A DNA stretch of 6,703 nucleotides, from contig CABUAP010000072.1 in the NCBI GenBank assembly GCA_902489675.1, forward strand, positions 1-6,703, given 5' to 3'. Shown piece by piece: positions 4,710 to 6,703 of the stretch. This DNA is from an uncultured Azospirillum sp. (GTDB lineage: Bacteria > Pseudomonadota > Alphaproteobacteria > RF32 > CAG-239). The notes beneath the pieces are model-generated. The model was given only the letters and a program-made list of their open reading frames with translations. It was not told the DNA's origin and made no database searches. The position numbers and the translations under genes were made by a program. Position 1 is the first letter of the stretch; every line of letters starts with the position of its first letter.

Positions 4710-6614
4710 ATGAAAAAGCTATTGATATCTTTATTTGTACCGGTGGTGTTCGCGGCTTCGTGCGGACAAAACGGCACCGTAAATTCTCCCGATCCGGCCG
4801 GGTACAGTCCGGAATCTGTTCTCTACAACGATTGGGACCGCGCTGTCCGTATCGACGTCGATATGCAAAATATGTATGTCAGCACGCCGACCAAAATCGA
4901 AAAGCCGATCGATCTTTATATGTCGATGGCTTTGGCGCTCAAATATAACTATACCCGTCGTCTGATCTCTTACGAGGACAGTATTATCCGCGCCGGTCAT
5001 TCGCCGGTCAACCGTCTGCCGGAAATTGTCAGCCATGCCGGTTATATCAACGATACCAACTCCAGCATGAGCCCCGATTTGAAAGTGGCGTGGAATATGC
5101 TTGATATCTCGATGGTTTACTGCCTGAGTCAGGATCAGGAATATAAAGCCAGCGTTGCTTTTGAAGAAAGCCGCAAGGTAATTCACAATATTTTGCAGGA
5201 AACCCGTACCCTTTACTGGAAGACTTTGACTGCCCAGCGGCTGCTGCCGGTCATTGACGATATGACCGAATATATGACCTTGGAAGTCGATGATATGAAC
5301 GCCAAGGCCAAAGAGCTGGAAAAGAAAGGCGAAGCGCCGGAAGTTGCCCAGCTGGTCAAAAAAAGACAATATATGGAAGCGATCAAAAACCTTTCCGCGC
5401 TCAAACGCGATATGGAAACGGCACAGACTCGTCTGGCCAGCTTGATGGGGCTGCATCCGTCGACCGAGTTTAAACTGGTCGGTTCCGAATACGGCAATTT
5501 TGAATTGCCGAAAATCCGCAATTCGCTGGCCGATCTGGAATGGCTGGCTATGAGCAATCGCCCCGAACTGCGTGAGCATGATCTGGCCGTTAATGCCGAA
5601 CGGATGAAGCTGGTAATTAAAGACTTCAAAGATCCGGGGCTGAAAAAATATAAAAATGATCCGGATTTCTATAACCGTTTGTGGTCAAAACAAGCGCGCG
5701 AACTTGGTATGAGCGTGTTTGAAGATCCTGCCAGTCCCAATGTGCTGGATATGGAACACTTGCGCCGTCAGCGGATGACCGCTTTGATTTTGAGCCAGGT
5801 TTATGTGGCTTGGGCACAATATATGTCAGCGGTGGAAGATTACCAGATCAATATGGAAATTGCCTCCACTTCCGAAAATATTGCGGAAGATTTCACGATT
5901 GCCGACGGCAGCAAGGCCGAAAAGAGCCAGCTGGAAGCATCCCGTGCTATCGAAGACGAGGTTAAAGCCTTCAAATCCTATGCCGACTTGCAGGAATCTC
6001 TCGGCAACCTTTATGCAACCATCGGGCTTGATGCCATTCCTTATTATATGCTGAATGAAAAGCCCTCAAAAATTGCCGTATATCTGCGCAGCACTCTGGA
6101 AAAATGGGCGAAAGGCGATTTTATGCCGGATAATCGTCCGTATTTGCTGAATATCCCGGCCAAACGTCCGCCGGTCAACCTCAGTTCCGATGCGCTGTTG
6201 CCGGATGTTAAGGGCGAAACCGGAACAAAGATCACCGTGAAAGTCCCCGATTCGGCACTTGCTCGGATGGATTTTGAAGGCAAAGTGATCAGCCGCGCCG
6301 GCATGATTGATGACAAACCGCTGCCCAAATGGCTGACCTATAACGAGGAAACTCGCACTTTCAACGGAACGGCCATGCCGGGACAGGAAGGAACTTATAA
6401 CCTGAAAGTTTACTTTAGCGATGAAAAAGGCAATGTCGCTTATATGACTTTCAAAATTACGGTTAAAGAAGTCTATGTCCCCTCATTAACGGTCAAAGGA
6501 CAGGTTCCGGGCAGTACCGCTACCGTTTTAAAGCGTTGTGTCGGATCCAACTGCAAGGACGACTACATCATTGAAGAAGCCGTCGGCGAAGATATTCGCA
6601 CATCGGCACAGTAG
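4710..6614 (+). CDS. TolC/OEP-family outer-membrane lipoprotein with C-terminal cadherin-like (CADG/He_PIG-type) domain
   Basis: The protein has 634 residues. Residues 1-18 are a lipoprotein signal peptide (basic MKK, a hydrophobic core, then FAASC with C18 as the predicted lipidation site). Residues about 60-445 follow the outer-membrane efflux layout: a first barrel-like segment with VAWNMLDIS (127-134) and long helices with TLYWKTLTAQ (167-176). A middle hairpin then has charged coiled-coil helices (190-250), the family-typical NRPEL (283-287), and a last helical pair ending LQESLGNLYATIGLD (427-441). TolC-type trimers form the outer-membrane duct of efflux pumps and type I secretion. Canonical members end near here at roughly 450-500 residues. 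This one continues with a Pro/Asn linker and a beta-sandwich domain (about 500-585) holding LPKWLTYNEETRTFNGT and GTYNLKVYFSDEKGN, the pattern of dystroglycan-type cadherin-like domains. A tail with CVGSNC (610-615) follows. The second barrel segment (305-355) looks degenerate. The gene stands alone, divergent from the VirB8-like gene; its pump partners are not in the window. Confidence 0.8.
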   Translation: MKKLLISLFVPVVFAASCGQNGTVNSPDPAGYSPESVLYNDWDRAVRIDVDMQNMYVSTPTKIEKPIDLYMSMALALKYNYTRRLISYEDSIIRAGHSPVNRLPEIVSHAGYINDTNSSMSPDLKVAWNMLDISMVYCLSQDQEYKASVAFEESRKVIHNILQETRTLYWKTLTAQRLLPVIDDMTEYMTLEVDDMNAKAKELEKKGEAPEVAQLVKKRQYMEAIKNLSALKRDMETAQTRLASLMGLHPSTEFKLVGSEYGNFELPKIRNSLADLEWLAMSNRPELREHDLAVNAERMKLVIKDFKDPGLKKYKNDPDFYNRLWSKQARELGMSVFEDPASPNVLDMEHLRRQRMTALILSQVYVAWAQYMSAVEDYQINMEIASTSENIAEDFTIADGSKAEKSQLEASRAIEDEVKAFKSYADLQESLGNLYATIGLDAIPYYMLNEKPSKIAVYLRSTLEKWAKGDFMPDNRPYLLNIPAKRPPVNLSSDALLPDVKGETGTKITVKVPDSALARMDFEGKVISRAGMIDDKPLPKWLTYNEETRTFNGTAMPGQEGTYNLKVYFSDEKGNVAYMTFKITVKEVYVPSLTVKGQVPGSTATVLKRCVGSNCKDDYIIEEAVGEDIRTSAQ

Positions 6615-6628
6615 TTGACAGTAAGACC

Positions 6629-6663
6629 AAAAATCCGGAGATCAGTGATCTCCGGATTTTTTT
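6629..6663 (+). terminator. Intrinsic terminator after the TolC-like gene
   Basis: A perfect 15-bp stem (6629-6643 with 6647-6661, core ATCCGGAGATC) closes on a three-base AGT loop and runs directly into T6657-T6663. It lies 14 bases after the stop at 6614. The A-run on the left arm gives a T-run on the other strand too, so it may also stop any convergent transcript entering from beyond the window. Confidence 0.92.
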
Positions 6664-6678
6664 ATTATGTTGTTTTTG

Positions 6679-6698
6679 TCTTTGGTATTGACCAAAGA
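6679..6698. repeat. Short inverted repeat at the window end
   Basis: TCTTTGGT (6679-6686) and ACCAAAGA (6691-6698) form a perfect 8-bp inverted repeat around ATTG. No T-run follows on either strand, so it is not an evident intrinsic terminator. It could be an operator or part of the next gene's control region, which is cut off. Confidence 0.4.
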
Positions 6699-6703
6699 AT
6701 TAA

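Noticed and set aside
4731..5579. Long minus-strand open frame (282 codons) opposite the TolC-like gene
   Set aside because: It lies wholly over a gene with a signal peptide and family motifs, its product is rich in His, Phe, Arg and Gln without domain signals, and it has no ribosome binding site. It is an antisense shadow.

Overview
The window reads as a compact, Gram-negative bacterial chromosome segment. An outer-membrane TolC-type lipoprotein and a bitopic VirB8-like inner-membrane protein both imply a double membrane. An alphaproteobacterium, possibly host-associated, would fit the VirB8-like protein and the moderate GC content, but no ribosomal or other marker gene is present, so this placement is only an inference.

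Layout: (1) Positions 44-3001 hold a tight plus-strand cluster. It consists of a stand-alone GlmU-type uridylyltransferase domain, a small single-pass membrane protein with a four-cysteine periplasmic region, and a complete M3-family oligoendopeptidase F-like metallopeptidase. The gaps are 5 bp and then an 8-bp overlap, so co-transcription is likely. (2) Positions 3003-3746 form a self-contained cassette: a near-consensus sigma-70 promoter with an UP-element-like upstream tract, one unrecognised 202-residue protein with codon use unlike its neighbours, and a strong bidirectional terminator. (3) Positions 3766-4545 carry, on the minus strand, a solitary VirB8-like type IV secretion protein. It is convergent with the unknown gene and shares its terminator. 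(4) Positions 4546-4709 are an AT-rich divergent intergenic region with a pair of near-identical 12-bp direct repeats 21 bp apart and weak candidate promoters. (5) Positions 4710-6614 encode a TolC/OEP-family lipoprotein with an appended C-terminal cadherin-like/Ig-like domain and a terminal cysteine pair, closed by a 15-bp-stem terminator. The last 40 bases hold only a small inverted repeat.

The first cluster combines a cell-wall or nucleotide-sugar precursor step with peptide turnover. The last two genes are both envelope or secretion components transcribed divergently from one intergenic region, which could mean shared control. No mobile element, CRISPR array, tRNA or rRNA is visible. The most unusual points are the domain-truncated GlmU, the TolC-CADG fusion, the orphan VirB8 and the strongly promoted unknown gene.
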